Positions 16,696-25,176 of a stretch of DNA of 49,043 nucleotides are shown here, piece by piece. The notes beneath the pieces are model-generated. The model was not told the origin of the DNA and ran no database searches. It was given only the letters and a program-made list of their open reading frames with translations. Both the position numbers and the translations under genes were made by a program. How positions within the stretch are numbered: the stretch's first letter is position 1; the number at the start of each line of letters is the position of its first letter. Origin of the DNA: CAYYYA01 sp964517065 (GTDB taxonomy: Bacteria > Patescibacteriota > Patescibacteriia > UBA1558 > 2-01-FULL-52-15); contig CAZFBK010000008.1 of assembly GCA_964517065.1 (NCBI GenBank), positions 1-49,043 on the forward strand, written 5' to 3'.

Positions 16696-17109
16696 ATGAA
16701 ATACACTGTCATTATCGCCCGCTTGGCTCTTGCCCTGGTTTTTATCTGGTTTGGCGCTTTGAAATTTTGGTTTATCAGTCCGGCTGATGATCTAGTGCGT
16801 GATCTTCTCGCTGTTAGTATGCCTTTTATACCTTTTGGACCGTTTTTAATTTTTTTAGCGACCTATGAAGTGGCGATTGGTGTACTTTTTCTCATCCCCC
16901 GCTTAGAGCGGTGGGCCGTGGGTTTCTTATTGCCTCAAATGTTCGCGACTTTTGGTCCCTTGGTGCTATTGCCTCAACAAACTTGGGTTGACTGGTTTCA
17001 GCCAACGTTGATTGGTCAGTATATTATTAAGAATATTATTATTGTGGCTTTGGCTTTATTACTATTTTCTATCACACGTCAGCCACAGCAGGCGAGTGAT
17101 AATAAATAA
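16696..17109 (+). CDS. DoxX-like small membrane protein
   Basis: 137 residues with four predicted helices. The start, ARLALALVFIWFGALKFW, and the helix-short loop-helix layout resemble the DoxX/DUF417 family of small membrane proteins, some linked to respiration or sulfur chemistry elsewhere. No catalytic residues are known for such short members. It is probably co-transcribed with the transporter 7 bases upstream. Confidence 0.55.
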   Translation: MKYTVIIARLALALVFIWFGALKFWFISPADDLVRDLLAVSMPFIPFGPFLIFLATYEVAIGVLFLIPRLERWAVGFLLPQMFATFGPLVLLPQQTWVDWFQPTLIGQYIIKNIIIVALALLLFSITRQPQQASDNK

Positions 17110-17111
17110 AA

Positions 17112-17187
17112 ACGCCCTCGTTTTTTAGAGATTGCTTCACCCGATTACGGGTCTCGCAATGACCGGGCGTGATGTTGAGCGTTTTTT
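17112..17187. repeat. Repeat half-copy E nested in the terminator region of convergent genes
   Basis: TAGAGATTGCTTCACCCGAT to GTCTCGCAATGACC (about 17126-17164) is the left third of the dispersed repeat in the inverted orientation. It forms its own hairpin (ATTGC..CCCG / CGGG..GCAAT). Around it ACGCCC (17112-17117) pairs with GGGCGT (17165-17170), and T-runs lie on both sides, so the unit can end both convergent transcripts. Confidence 0.65.
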
Positions 17188-17189
17188 TA

Positions 17190-17735
17190 TTAGACTGGCT
17201 CTTCGTGTTGTACCATTCGGGCAACATTGGCCCGTTTGATGAGCTCTTCTTGGAGATATTCAGCCACATGTTTATCGATGGCTGGGATAATATTTTTTGA
17301 TTCATCATTGGCATCACCGGCATCTTCTGTGCCTCCTGAAAGAATGATTAGCTTACTAATACCGAGTAGCCGAAAGAGCAGGTTGCGTCGATTATTAATA
17401 TCCTGTACTTGGCGGTAAGGAATAGCGTCTACATGAATATCTATGATACCAGTTTTTACCTTCAACGAATGCTCATCTAAACAGTAGGAGAAGGCTAGGT
17501 ATTGAACAGTGGCCCCAATAAGACCAATAAGAAGTGTTACAGGTAGTAGCAATAGGACGGCCATAGTCACCTGATAGACCATCAGAGGGGTGATGTCATC
17601 GGGCAAAACCACCATGATTCGGATGGCCACTACCAAGGCTAATAGAAAGAGGTTCAAAATAAACCAGCGCCCCTGTCGTAAGAAGAAGAGGAGATAGACG
17701 CGCCAGCCGAGATGTTTGTAGATATCAGGTGTCAT
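17190..17735 (-). CDS. Membrane protein with bacterial PH domain (YdbS-like)
   Basis: 181 residues with two helices (about 26-46 and 56-80) and then a bPH2-type domain: YCLDEHSLKVKTGII, IPYRQVQDINNRRNLLFRLLGISKLII. These proteins sit in the membrane with the PH domain in the cytoplasm; their function is mostly unknown. The C-terminal 40 residues are charged and helical. It stands alone on the minus strand, convergent with the DoxX-like gene. Confidence 0.75.
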   Translation of the reverse strand: MTPDIYKHLGWRVYLLFFLRQGRWFILNLFLLALVVAIRIMVVLPDDITPLMVYQVTMAVLLLLPVTLLIGLIGATVQYLAFSYCLDEHSLKVKTGIIDIHVDAIPYRQVQDINNRRNLLFRLLGISKLIILSGGTEDAGDANDESKNIIPAIDKHVAEYLQEELIKRANVARMVQHEEPV

Positions 17736-17784
17736 AATTTCCCTGATAGTTTAGCAGAAAAATACTAAACCTGAAAAGTCACCC

Positions 17785-17940
17785 ACCACCTGGTTTCTGC
17801 GAGTCGCACTGGGCGAAGCCCGCCTCGACTCATCGCAGCTCGTTACGGCGAGGCGGGCAGTCTAGTCTATATATTGAGTAGTTTTTTATAATGAATCTAT
17901 TAGAGATTGCCACGCTCTGATTACAGAGCTCGCAATGACC
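17785..17940 (-). repeat. Dispersed mosaic repeat, copy C (inverted)
   Basis: It shares both ends with copies A, B and D, but its middle is different: GCACTGGGCGAAGC (the module of copy D) next to the CCCGCCTCG...CGAGGCGGG module of A and B. TTCTAAG-type words follow at 17949-18012. The rest of the 17736-18059 gap holds only this repeat, those words and a promoter. Confidence 0.85.
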
Positions 17941-18044
17941 AGGATTGGTATTGTTTTGAAATTTTGTACTTTGAATTTGTTTAGGATTTAGAACTTAGAG
18001 CTTAGAACTTGCTTAAGGCTCAAGTTTTGAGATTGTACCCAATC

Positions 18045-18053
18045 TGCTATACT
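18045..18053 (+). promoter_or_regulatory. Extended -10 promoter (TGCTATACT) of the blaI-like gene, apparently leaderless
   Basis: TATACT (18048-18053) is 6 bases before the ATG at 18060. TTTTGA at 18025-18030 is a possible -35 with a 17-base spacer. The first codons would be the 5' end of the mRNA. Confidence 0.65.
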
Positions 18054-18059
18054 ATCCCT

Positions 18060-18464
18060 ATGCGATTTTTCAAAGCTCGAAAAATTGACCTGACTCAGGA
18101 AGGCTTAGCCAAATTCCTAGGCTCACTAGAAGCCCGAATTTTGGAATACCTTTGGCAGCAGCCCAAGGCTCATACTCGGCAGGTCTGTGACGGACTCAAT
18201 GAAGAACAGGAGATATCCTTCAATGCGGTTCAGACAGTACTCGGTAGATTGGTAGAGAAGGGGATTTTACAAAAGAAGCGCAGCGACGGATTATGGTGTT
18301 ATCAGGCTACCTACGATCGAGCCACTTTGTATAAATATATTTCCAGTGACGTCGTAGAATCATTATTACGTGAGAAGGATTTATTTGGTGTAGCCGCTTT
18401 TGCACGTCTGGCCACCAAGCTATCAGCTGAAGAGAAAGCGAATTTGAAAAAATTATTAAAATGA
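18060..18464 (+). CDS. BlaI/MecI family transcriptional repressor
   Basis: 134 residues with a winged-helix DNA-binding domain: LGSLEARILEYLWQQPKAHT, VCDGLNEEQEISFNAVQTVL, GRLVEKGILQKKRSDG. This is followed by a C-terminal dimerisation helix pair (LFGVAAFARLATKLSAEEKA). In known systems such repressors are cleaved after a paired membrane protease senses beta-lactam. The gene overlaps that type of protease gene by ATGA. No beta-lactamase is in the window, so the target is unknown; self-regulation is likely. Confidence 0.88.
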   Translation: MRFFKARKIDLTQEGLAKFLGSLEARILEYLWQQPKAHTRQVCDGLNEEQEISFNAVQTVLGRLVEKGILQKKRSDGLWCYQATYDRATLYKYISSDVVESLLREKDLFGVAAFARLATKLSAEEKANLKKLLK

Positions 18465-19429
18465 AGACAGTAGTTATTGATAGCCATAATCAAGCTGGTA
18501 TTCCTATAGTAATTATCTTAGGTTTATTGAGCTTGCCTATTTTGTCCACTGTTTTTTTCCGAACAGAGATGAGCTCAGCGTTAGTGTATTGTCGGGAGAC
18601 CTTGATCTTGCAATACGGCACCCATCCTTTGATGTTGGTGGGATTGGCATTGTTGATAGTTGGCTTGGTCGTCAGTATCGGGAATCTCTTGATATTATGG
18701 ATACGAGAAATAGTGCAAACCAGAAATATTTTACGTTGGGCCAAGCTACGGTTGGTAGTAGCACATGAACATATTTTGCTGGTAGAAGCTTCTGAAGCCT
18801 TGGCTATCACGGTGGGATATTTCCGCCCAACAATTATTTATTCTACCGGACTTCTGTCTCTGCTGTCTGATGATGAGGTGGAGGCGGTCTTGGCTCATGA
18901 GATAGCCCATCAGATGCGACATGATCCTCTGCGTCGACTAGCGCTCTATAGTGTGATGAAATTTTGTTTCTTCTGGCCGGCACTGAAGAGTCTGACCAGA
19001 TACTATATTAATCTGCAGGAAGCACGGGCGGATCAGGCAGCGTCTGTCAGTGTGGGGAAGGAAGTATTGGTCAGCAGTATGAAAAAAGTATTAGCCACGG
19101 TTATCAGTGGACATTCTACGGTCAGCAGCTGCGCTTTTGCCTTCAACCCGGAACGGTTATTGGTAGCGCGTGAGAACGGCTCGGCAGTACGGTTTCAGTT
19201 CACCGCGTGGGAGCTCGCTGGCTCTGCTCTGACACTGGCAGTCGTGCTGACCGCTACGCTGATGAGCGCTACTGCTGTCCGGGCGGGTACTGACGGTTTG
19301 CTCCAACACAATCAGCTGTGCCAATATGTAGCGGAGCATAATATTCTGGTTGGTTTCAGCCCGTTAGTCACCATGTCCTCTGATCATTTCGAGCAGGCTC
19401 CTGACGCTTATCTGGTCTGGAGGCAGTAG
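18461..19429 (+). CDS. BlaR1/MecR1-like membrane metallopeptidase (M56 type), no sensor domain
   Basis: 322 residues with two N-terminal helices (about 9-27, 47-70), a cytoplasmic peptidase segment with zinc motif HEIAHQMRHD and the third-ligand region EARADQA, and a further hydrophobic segment (about 248-266). It has no large extracellular penicillin-binding sensor domain, unlike BlaR1 (about 600 residues), so any signal is likely membrane or envelope stress rather than beta-lactam binding. The partner repressor overlaps it at ATGA. Membrane-inserted activation of the repressor is an inference from the family. Confidence 0.85.
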   Translation: MKTVVIDSHNQAGIPIVIILGLLSLPILSTVFFRTEMSSALVYCRETLILQYGTHPLMLVGLALLIVGLVVSIGNLLILWIREIVQTRNILRWAKLRLVVAHEHILLVEASEALAITVGYFRPTIIYSTGLLSLLSDDEVEAVLAHEIAHQMRHDPLRRLALYSVMKFCFFWPALKSLTRYYINLQEARADQAASVSVGKEVLVSSMKKVLATVISGHSTVSSCAFAFNPERLLVARENGSAVRFQFTAWELAGSALTLAVVLTATLMSATAVRAGTDGLLQHNQLCQYVAEHNILVGFSPLVTMSSDHFEQAPDAYLVWRQ

Positions 19430-19459
19430 AGGGTAGTTGTAAAACTACAGGCTGTAGTG

Positions 19460-19465
19460 TATAAT
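19460..19465 (+). promoter_or_regulatory. -10 box (TATAAT) for the dsbA-like gene
   Basis: TATAAT 30 bases before the ATG at 19496. An in-frame GTG at 19457 overlaps this box and is not a credible start. Confidence 0.5.
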
Positions 19466-19495
19466 TATTTTATTAATCAAATAAGTCATTACGTC

Positions 19496-20233
19496 ATGGA
19501 ACAAAGATTTATGAATAACTCTTTCATCCAAGGAGTTGTCGTCGGTGTCGTCATCGTCGGTTTATTGGGTGGTGTCTATATGCTCGGAGCACGTAACGGT
19601 GGAGGTTTATCATTAGGTAGTGGCAACACGGTGACCACGCCAACTCCAACAGCACCTACTGGTGATCCAAATCAGCCAACGTTAGGAGCAGTGAAAGCTA
19701 TTAGTAAAGACGATCATATCGTCGGTAAGTCTAACGCTAAGATTGTTCTGCTTGAATACTCTGATTTAGAATGTCCGTATTGCAAGACGTTCCATGCAAC
19801 GATGCAACAAGTGGTCGATGCTTATGGTGACAAAGTTGCTTGGGTCTATCGCCATTTCCCGTTATCATTCCACGCTAATGCGCAAAAAGAAGCAGAAGCT
19901 TCAGAATGTGTAGCTTCTCTTGGTGGTAATGATAAATTTTGGAAGTTTGTTAACGCAATCTACGAACGCACTACAGCTAATGGTACCGGTTTCGCTCTGG
20001 ATAAGCTGGCACCACTGGCTAAAGAAGTTGGTGTTGATGAGGCTAAGTTTACTGATTGTTTAAACTCAGGTAAATTCGCCGACAAAGTGAAAACTGATCT
20101 CGATGAAGGACAAACAGCCGGTGTCACCGGTACACCTGGTACTATCATTATGGTTGATGGTAAAGCTCAAAGTATTATCCCAGGCGCACTGCCATTTGCT
20201 TCTATTAAAGCTACTATTGACGGTCTATTATAA
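19496..20233 (+). CDS. Membrane-anchored DsbA-like thiol oxidoreductase
   Basis: 245 residues with an N-terminal anchor (about 11-31), a Thr/Pro linker, then a thioredoxin-fold DsbA-type domain with active site CPYC (93-96) in SDLECPYCKTFH and the cis-proline region GVTGTPGTIIM. It would oxidise or isomerise cysteines of exported proteins. The CcdA-like gene 6 bases downstream probably keeps it or a partner reduced. An ATG at 19511 is an alternative start. Confidence 0.9.
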   Translation: MEQRFMNNSFIQGVVVGVVIVGLLGGVYMLGARNGGGLSLGSGNTVTTPTPTAPTGDPNQPTLGAVKAISKDDHIVGKSNAKIVLLEYSDLECPYCKTFHATMQQVVDAYGDKVAWVYRHFPLSFHANAQKEAEASECVASLGGNDKFWKFVNAIYERTTANGTGFALDKLAPLAKEVGVDEAKFTDCLNSGKFADKVKTDLDEGQTAGVTGTPGTIIMVDGKAQSIIPGALPFASIKATIDGLL

Positions 20234-20239
20234 TCACCA

Positions 20240-20968
20240 ATGGAGGTTGGAGTACTCTTAGCCTTTGGCGCCGGTTTCCTGACATTTTTTGCCGGTTGTT
20301 TACTCCCAATTCTGCCAGCGTATCTTAGCTATCTCGGCGGCCTCTCCACTTCATCTCAGGATGAAGATAAGGAGAGGCCGTTTTGGTTACGCAAAGTTTT
20401 CATTAATAGTTTATTTTTCTCGGCCGGATTTATTTTTATTTTTGTCGCTTTTGGTTTGTTGGCCACGACCGTTGGCAATACCATTTTGAAAGATAGGCAT
20501 CTGTGGCAGCAGATCGGAGGTGTCATTTTGATTCTATTAGGACTGTATAATTTAGAGCTTATTCCGTGGACGAGACTCTTTAGCTCTATACAGTTTCGCC
20601 CGCCACTGGCTCGAGCTCGGACACGTCTCGGGGCATTCATCCTTGGTCTCACCTTTGGCTTTGCCTGGACACCGTGCATCGGGCCGACACTTGGGGCTAT
20701 CTTGATAGCAGCGAGCCTTGGTACGTCGAAAGTGTATGGCATTATGTTACTTCTAGTCTTTGGCTTGGGTTTGGCTTCGCCTTTTATAATTTTGGGACTG
20801 GTGGCAGAGTCTTTTCGCAATAAACTGTCAGCGATCAATCGTTGGTCGATATATATTCGTTGGTTCTTCTCTATCATCATTATCATCATCGGGATGCTGA
20901 TGCTAACTGGGCATATTAGTTATATTTCTTCTTGGTTTCTGGAGCGGGCTCCAGTCATTGTAATCTAA
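20240..20968 (+). CDS. CcdA/DsbD-type transmembrane thiol-electron carrier
   Basis: 242 residues and six to seven helices. The redox pair is Cys20 (GCLLPILPAYLSYLGG) and Cys146 (TPCIGPTLG), each in the proline-framed context of the CcdA family. Such proteins carry electrons from cytoplasmic thioredoxin across the membrane; thioredoxin reductase is encoded at 5784-6755. Directly adjacent to the DsbA-like gene, so one redox module is likely. Confidence 0.9.
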   Translation: MEVGVLLAFGAGFLTFFAGCLLPILPAYLSYLGGLSTSSQDEDKERPFWLRKVFINSLFFSAGFIFIFVAFGLLATTVGNTILKDRHLWQQIGGVILILLGLYNLELIPWTRLFSSIQFRPPLARARTRLGAFILGLTFGFAWTPCIGPTLGAILIAASLGTSKVYGIMLLLVFGLGLASPFIILGLVAESFRNKLSAINRWSIYIRWFFSIIIIIIGMLMLTGHISYISSWFLERAPVIVI

Positions 20969-20988
20969 AAGATACGTGAAAAAAATCG

Positions 20989-21018
20989 CCCGCTTCGATC
21001 CCGAAAGATCGAAGCGGG
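20989..21018. terminator. Strong hairpin terminator, left edge of GC-rich island 2
   Basis: A perfect 12-bp stem CCCGCTTCGATC/GATCGAAGCGGG encloses CCGAAA. On the minus strand it is followed by a T-run, so it ends the gene at 21042; on the plus strand it follows the ccdA-like gene. Confidence 0.9.
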
Positions 21019-21041
21019 TTTTCAGTTCGGCTTGCGGCCGA

Positions 21042-21698
21042 TTAGTGAGTGTAGGTTGCTTTGATTTTGCTCCAGCTGGAGTTCATCACAGGCGTGTTCA
21101 GGCCGCAGGGATTGAATCCCGGAATCGCAGCTCCGACGCTGAAATTGACGAGCCCGAGGTGGGAGACGTCGTGACCTGACGCCACATCCACGTTGCCACT
21201 GCAGTCCGTCACTGTCGCTAGGCCGTCTGCGGGATCAGGTACGACCTGGAGCTGGCAGGGAGTATAGGCTCCGACGTAGAAGTAACCGGCGCAGATAATG
21301 AGTCCGCTTTGGCAGGTATTCCAAGTGATAAGATTGCCACTGCTGGTCCATCCGTTGGTAGTCGTATCGGCGTCTGCGCAGAGGTACCAGGAATAGAAGG
21401 ACGGATCAATTCCGGTGAAGTTGATGCCGCAATTCATCTGGCCCACTCCGTCCGCATCGGCGATCAGCAGGTAGACGTACTGCCCGAAGGTGTTCACAGG
21501 CGTGACCTTGCCACTGGTATTGATGGCGCTGCAGTTGGGCGGCGCGCCGGTGGGTTCGGAGCACAGCAGGAGATTGTGGGTGCTTGAGGCCCGAACGTTG
21601 AGAAGAATCTTGGCATTGGCGTTTGGTCCGGCCGTGGCGGGACGGGCGAAGCCAAGTACAAGAGCCAGCAGAACCAACACAGCGATCCTGATTTTCAT
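21042..21698 (-). CDS. Secreted protein of unknown family, GC-rich island 2
   Basis: 218 residues with a clear signal peptide (1-23, cleavage after ATAG) and a mature part rich in Asn, Thr, Gly and Cys (about ten cysteines, for example CSEPTGAPPNC and CADADTTTNGW), so a disulfide-stabilised extracellular protein is likely. I recognise no domain. The start is fixed by AAGGAGGT 8 bases upstream, a far stronger ribosome site than in the neighbours. Base composition and codon use are GC-rich, unlike the genes on both sides. Foreign origin is inferred. Confidence 0.75.
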   Translation of the reverse strand: MKIRIAVLVLLALVLGFARPATAGPNANAKILLNVRASSTHNLLLCSEPTGAPPNCSAINTSGKVTPVNTFGQYVYLLIADADGVGQMNCGINFTGIDPSFYSWYLCADADTTTNGWTSSGNLITWNTCQSGLIICAGYFYVGAYTPCQLQVVPDPADGLATVTDCSGNVDVASGHDVSHLGLVNFSVGAAIPGFNPCGLNTPVMNSSWSKIKATYTH

Positions 21699-21787
21699 GA
21701 GGAGACCTCCTTGTGGTGAACGATTCCATCAGAGTGTCTGAGGGAATTCTCTTTTTTTGTAGCATGGAGAGAGTATTTTAGCAATTT

Positions 21788-21854
21788 ACCCCATTGGATA
21801 ACTTTGTATCCAACGGGGTACTAAAAACTCCATTCTTTCGAACGGAGTTTTTAG
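21788..21854. terminator. Two adjacent hairpins, bidirectional terminator
   Basis: ACCCCATTGGATA/TATCCAACGGGGT (21788-21819) and CTAAAAACTCC/GGAGTTTTTAG (21821-21854). The second reads as a terminator on both strands and follows the small gene at 21861 on the minus strand. Confidence 0.8.
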
Positions 21855-21860
21855 TCGGTG

Positions 21861-22088
21861 TTACTTGGATTTCTTCTTGCTTGTCATCTTTTTCATCAGA
21901 CCGATAGCAGCGATAGTAGCGGCGGCTGCAGCTATACCCTGAAAAATTTTCTTCTTCATTTTGGGATCAAGCTTGGTATACATTTTTTTCGCTTGAGTGG
22001 CGTGATCAATCACTTGGTCGATCATGCTATTGATATCGTTAGCGTCATCAGTTGCATTCTTGATGATTTTCTTAGTTGCCGTTGGCAT
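21861..22088 (-). CDS. Small YtxH-like protein
   Basis: 75 residues with a helical, charged N-terminal half (ATKKIIKNATDDANDIN), a short hydrophobic helix near the C terminus (about 50-64: GIAAAAATIAAIGLM) and a lysine-rich tail. This resembles small YtxH-type envelope proteins of unknown function. The ATG at 22088 is preferred to an in-frame start at 22121, which adds an atypical histidine-containing segment. Confidence 0.55.
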   Translation of the reverse strand: MPTATKKIIKNATDDANDINSMIDQVIDHATQAKKMYTKLDPKMKKKIFQGIAAAAATIAAIGLMKKMTSKKKSK

Positions 22089-22447
22089 ATGTGTATGGTT
22101 AATGATTAGTATTTTTAGCATAGCATCAAATATAGAAAGGCAACAGCTTTTTTCGGGTAAAAAATGTTGTAATACTTTTCATTAATTTGAAAAAGCTCAG
22201 TGGCTATTGGCCAAAGGATTACGAGACACATTTAGGAAACAGAAAATGGGTCAGTCCTGACGTATGCTTGTCTAGGATACATTTCTATAATTATGAGAAT
22301 ATCGGCCCTGTTAGAGATTCGGTCGTCATTCAAACGTAAGAGTAATTCTAAGTAGAAAAGTGCAAATTTCTGAAATTTCTAGCCATAATTGACCTCTCAA
22401 GAGAAATATACTAAACTCATAGCAATTAACTATTAGTTTTGTTTATC
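22089..22447. other. Long spacer upstream of the suf regulator
   Basis: No gene is visible in these 359 bases. TTGACC (22389-22394) and TATACT (22407-22412) stand 12 bases apart, too close for a standard promoter but possibly an extended -10 site overlapped by an operator. CCCTGTTAGAGA near 22301 resembles the CCCCGTTAGAGAC repeat at 36262. The rest shows nothing I can name. Confidence 0.4.
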
Positions 22448-22840
22448 ATGTTCCAGCTTTCTACCCGCGTACAGTATGGCCTAGAAGTCATGGAGGTATT
22501 AGCTACAGCTCAAGAATTTTTGTCATTACAGGAGATAGCTAAGGAGACGCATAGATCAGCTAACTATTTGCAGCAGATTATTAAACCTTTGAAACAGGCT
22601 GGCCTGATAGAAAGTAAGGAAGGTGTGACCGGTGGCATCAAGCTGGCTAAGCTACCAAAAAGAATTACTTTGTATGAAGTTTTGATTGCCCTAGATGGAG
22701 AAGTGCAGCCAATTAGCTGTCTATCAGCTGATCACGTCTGTCCGACTAAACAAACCTGCGGTCATCGGAAGTATTGGAGTAAGGTGACGGAGATGTTGGA
22801 AACTCAGTTTAAACAAACGACATTGTTAGACTTAAAATAA
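22448..22840 (+). CDS. Rrf2/IscR-like regulator of the suf genes
   Basis: 130 residues with an N-terminal winged helix (STRVQYGLEVMEVLA, HRSANYLQQIIKPLKQAGLI, GGIKLAKLPKRIT). The three-cysteine cluster SCLSADHVCPTKQTC matches the place where IscR binds a 2Fe-2S cluster, with spacing C-x6-C-x5-C instead of C-x5-C-x5-C. It lies 4 bases before sufC, so it very likely senses Fe-S status and controls this operon and itself. The ATG at 22448 is chosen over a TTG nine bases upstream. Confidence 0.85.
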   Translation: MFQLSTRVQYGLEVMEVLATAQEFLSLQEIAKETHRSANYLQQIIKPLKQAGLIESKEGVTGGIKLAKLPKRITLYEVLIALDGEVQPISCLSADHVCPTKQTCGHRKYWSKVTEMLETQFKQTTLLDLK

Positions 22841-22844
22841 CCAC

Positions 22845-23603
22845 ATGAAATTAGAAATTAGAAATTTGGCCATTGCCGTTGAAGGTAAAAAAATCATTCA
22901 TGATTTGTCGTTGACGATTAAACCTGGTGAGACACACGCAATCATGGGTCCGAATGGTTCTGGTAAGAGCAGTTTGTCGCAGGCGCTGATTGGAAATAGT
23001 AAATATGAAATTGTCAGTGGTGAGATTTTGATGGATGGGAATAATTTATTAGAGATGAAACCTGATGAACGTTTACGTCAGGGACTATTTCTTGGTTTTC
23101 AGTATCCACGGGAGATTGAAGGTGTACGGATTTCTACTTTTCTTAAGGCTATATACGAAAATAAATGTAAAGCTGTAATGGGCGATAAGTATAAACCTAC
23201 CTTGATGATTCATTTCACCAAAACATTAGAAGGATTGATGACTACCTTGGGCATCGATACATCCTACATGCATCGCTATCTGAATCATGGTTTCTCTGGA
23301 GGTGAAAAAAAGAAACTAGAAATTTTGCAGATGCAAATGGTTGATCCGCGCTATGTGATTATGGATGAGATTGATTCTGGTTTGGATGTTGATGCCGTGC
23401 GGGTTATTAGCACTGCTCTGAATAATTTTCGTTCCAAGGATACAGGATTGTTACTCATTACGCATTACGATAGGATTCTCAAACTGGTGAAGCCGGACTT
23501 TGTGCATATTATGGTGGATGGCAGGATTGTTAGGTCGGGAGGGTATGAACTGGCGGAGGAAGTAGAGAAATCAGGTTACGAAAGTTTTAGAGCGTCCTTG
23601 TAG
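22845..23603 (+). CDS. sufC: SufC, ATPase of the Fe-S cluster assembly scaffold
   Basis: 252 residues. Walker A GPNGSGKSS, signature FSGGEKKKLEILQM, Walker B YVIMDEIDSGLD and switch His in ITHYDRIL are intact. It drives the SufB-SufD scaffold in the cytoplasm. The stop codon TAG lies at the border of a GGACAGGTCGCGACCTGTCC palindrome (23604-23623), so the repeat appears to abut or define the end of the reading frame. Confidence 0.95.
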   Translation: MKLEIRNLAIAVEGKKIIHDLSLTIKPGETHAIMGPNGSGKSSLSQALIGNSKYEIVSGEILMDGNNLLEMKPDERLRQGLFLGFQYPREIEGVRISTFLKAIYENKCKAVMGDKYKPTLMIHFTKTLEGLMTTLGIDTSYMHRYLNHGFSGGEKKKLEILQMQMVDPRYVIMDEIDSGLDVDAVRVISTALNNFRSKDTGLLLITHYDRILKLVKPDFVHIMVDGRIVRSGGYELAEEVEKSGYESFRASL

Positions 23604-23690
23604 GGACAGGTCGCGACCTGTCCAATGAGTTTAGAGTAAAGAATTAAATTACCTCCCCTGGCCCCCTCCTTATAAAGGAGGGGGAAGTAC
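23604..23690. repeat. Palindrome GGACAGGTCGCGACCTGTCC and a GGAGGGGG hairpin
   Basis: The perfect 20-bp palindrome (23604-23623) directly follows sufC and recurs at 25157-25176. CCCCCTCC/GGAGGGGG at about 23662-23687 adds a second hairpin, related to those at 29454-29551 and 37946-38053. Confidence 0.85.
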
Positions 23691-23701
23691 ATCAAAATAG
23701 T

Positions 23702-25141
23702 ATGCAACCTACAGAACAAAAAACTACAGAGAAAGAACACATCTTCCAAGAATTAAATCGGGATATTTTTGATCATGCGGATTCTTCGGCTTATATGTCT
23801 GAGGCAACCAAAGGATTGTCTGAAAGTTTGATTCATAAAATCTCGGATGATAAGAATGAACCTGATTGGATGCGGGAGTTACGTTTGAAAGCGTTGAAGA
23901 TTTTCTTGGAAAAACCCATGCCGAATTTTGGACCTGATCTATCCAAGATTAATTTTGACGATATTATTTATTATGCCCGTCCAGGAGAGATCAAAGGCAC
24001 GGAGAAGTGGGAAGACGTAGCGACGGAGATTAAAAAAACCTTTGAACGATTAGGAATACCGGAAGCGGAACGAGAGGTTCTAGCAGGAGTTGGTGCGCAG
24101 TATGAATCCAATAATGTCTATCATAAATTACAAAAGGAGTGGGAAGATTTGGGAGTAATCTTTGAAGATATGGATGTGGCTCTGCAGAAGCATCCTGATC
24201 TGGTGCGGGAATATTTCATGACCAAATCAGTGCCGCCAGCTGATCATAAGTTTGCTGCTTTGCATGCTGCGGTTTGGTCTGGCGGAACTTTTCTTTACGT
24301 TCCTAAGGGTGTGAAAGTAACGAAACCATTGCAAGCTTATTTCCGGATGAACGCGCGCAAGATGGGACAGTTTGAACATACGTTGATAATTATCGAGGAC
24401 GGTGCTGACGCTCACTACATCGAAGGTTGCAGCGCGCCGAAATATAATAGCGGAGAAATTTCTCTTCACGCTGGTTGTGTGGAAGTTATTCTCAAACCTC
24501 ACAGTAAATTTCGTTACAGTAGTGTCGAGAACTGGAGTCGCAATACCTACAATTTAAATACCAAACGCGCCATCGTGGATGAATACGCGCACATGGAATG
24601 GATTGGCGGTAATATGGGCTCCGGAGTGACTATGCTCTATCCTTGTAGCATCCTACGCGGTCGTGGAGCTTCCTGTGATCACTTAGGATTAGCCTTCGCT
24701 AACAAAGACCAAGTACAAGACACAGGCGCTAAGGTGATGCATCTGGCCTCAGATACGTCGTCACGAGTTATCATGAAATCAATTAGTAAAGCCGGAGGAC
24801 GATCGGTCTACCGAGGACTTTTGAAAGTTGCTAAAGGCGCCAAGAACGTCGTGACTTCAGTTAACTGTGACGCTTTAATATTAGATGACATCTCTGCTTC
24901 AGACACAATCCCAGATATGCAGATCAGTGAGAGCGATGTGACGATCGCGCATGAAGCTTCGGTTGGTAAGGTCGGTGAAGAGCAACTGTTGTATCTCATG
25001 TCTCGCGGTCTGACCCAAGACGACGCTATGAGTATGATCGTTAATGGTTTTATCGATCCGATAGTCAAACAGTTGCCGTTAGAGTATGCGGTGGAGTTGA
25101 ATCGGTTGATAGAACTAGAAATGGAAGGGTCTGTTGGGTAA
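23702..25141 (+). CDS. sufB: SufB, Fe-S cluster assembly scaffold
   Basis: 479 residues, normal length. It builds clusters with SufC and SufD. Typical family stretches: GVGAQYESNNVYHKL, AALHAAVWSGGTFLYVPKGV, EGCSAPKYNSGEISLHAGCVE, and ASVGKVGEEQLLYLMSRGL near the C terminus. The conserved cysteine of the SAPKYN region and the ENWS segment are present. It lies between two copies of the CGCGACCTG palindrome. Confidence 0.95.
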   Translation: MQPTEQKTTEKEHIFQELNRDIFDHADSSAYMSEATKGLSESLIHKISDDKNEPDWMRELRLKALKIFLEKPMPNFGPDLSKINFDDIIYYARPGEIKGTEKWEDVATEIKKTFERLGIPEAEREVLAGVGAQYESNNVYHKLQKEWEDLGVIFEDMDVALQKHPDLVREYFMTKSVPPADHKFAALHAAVWSGGTFLYVPKGVKVTKPLQAYFRMNARKMGQFEHTLIIIEDGADAHYIEGCSAPKYNSGEISLHAGCVEVILKPHSKFRYSSVENWSRNTYNLNTKRAIVDEYAHMEWIGGNMGSGVTMLYPCSILRGRGASCDHLGLAFANKDQVQDTGAKVMHLASDTSSRVIMKSISKAGGRSVYRGLLKVAKGAKNVVTSVNCDALILDDISASDTIPDMQISESDVTIAHEASVGKVGEEQLLYLMSRGLTQDDAMSMIVNGFIDPIVKQLPLEYAVELNRLIELEMEGSVG

Positions 25142-25156
25142 TTCACGTACCCGTAG

Positions 25157-25176
25157 GGACAGGTCGCGACCTGTCC
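25157..25176. repeat. Second copy of palindrome GGACAGGTCGCGACCTGTCC
   Basis: Exact repeat of the 20-bp palindrome after sufC, here between sufB and sufD and framed by GTAC words. Confidence 0.9.

Noticed and set aside
9942..17940. CRISPR array
   Set aside because: The repeats are few, far apart, inverted relative to each other and separated by genes; no cas gene is present.
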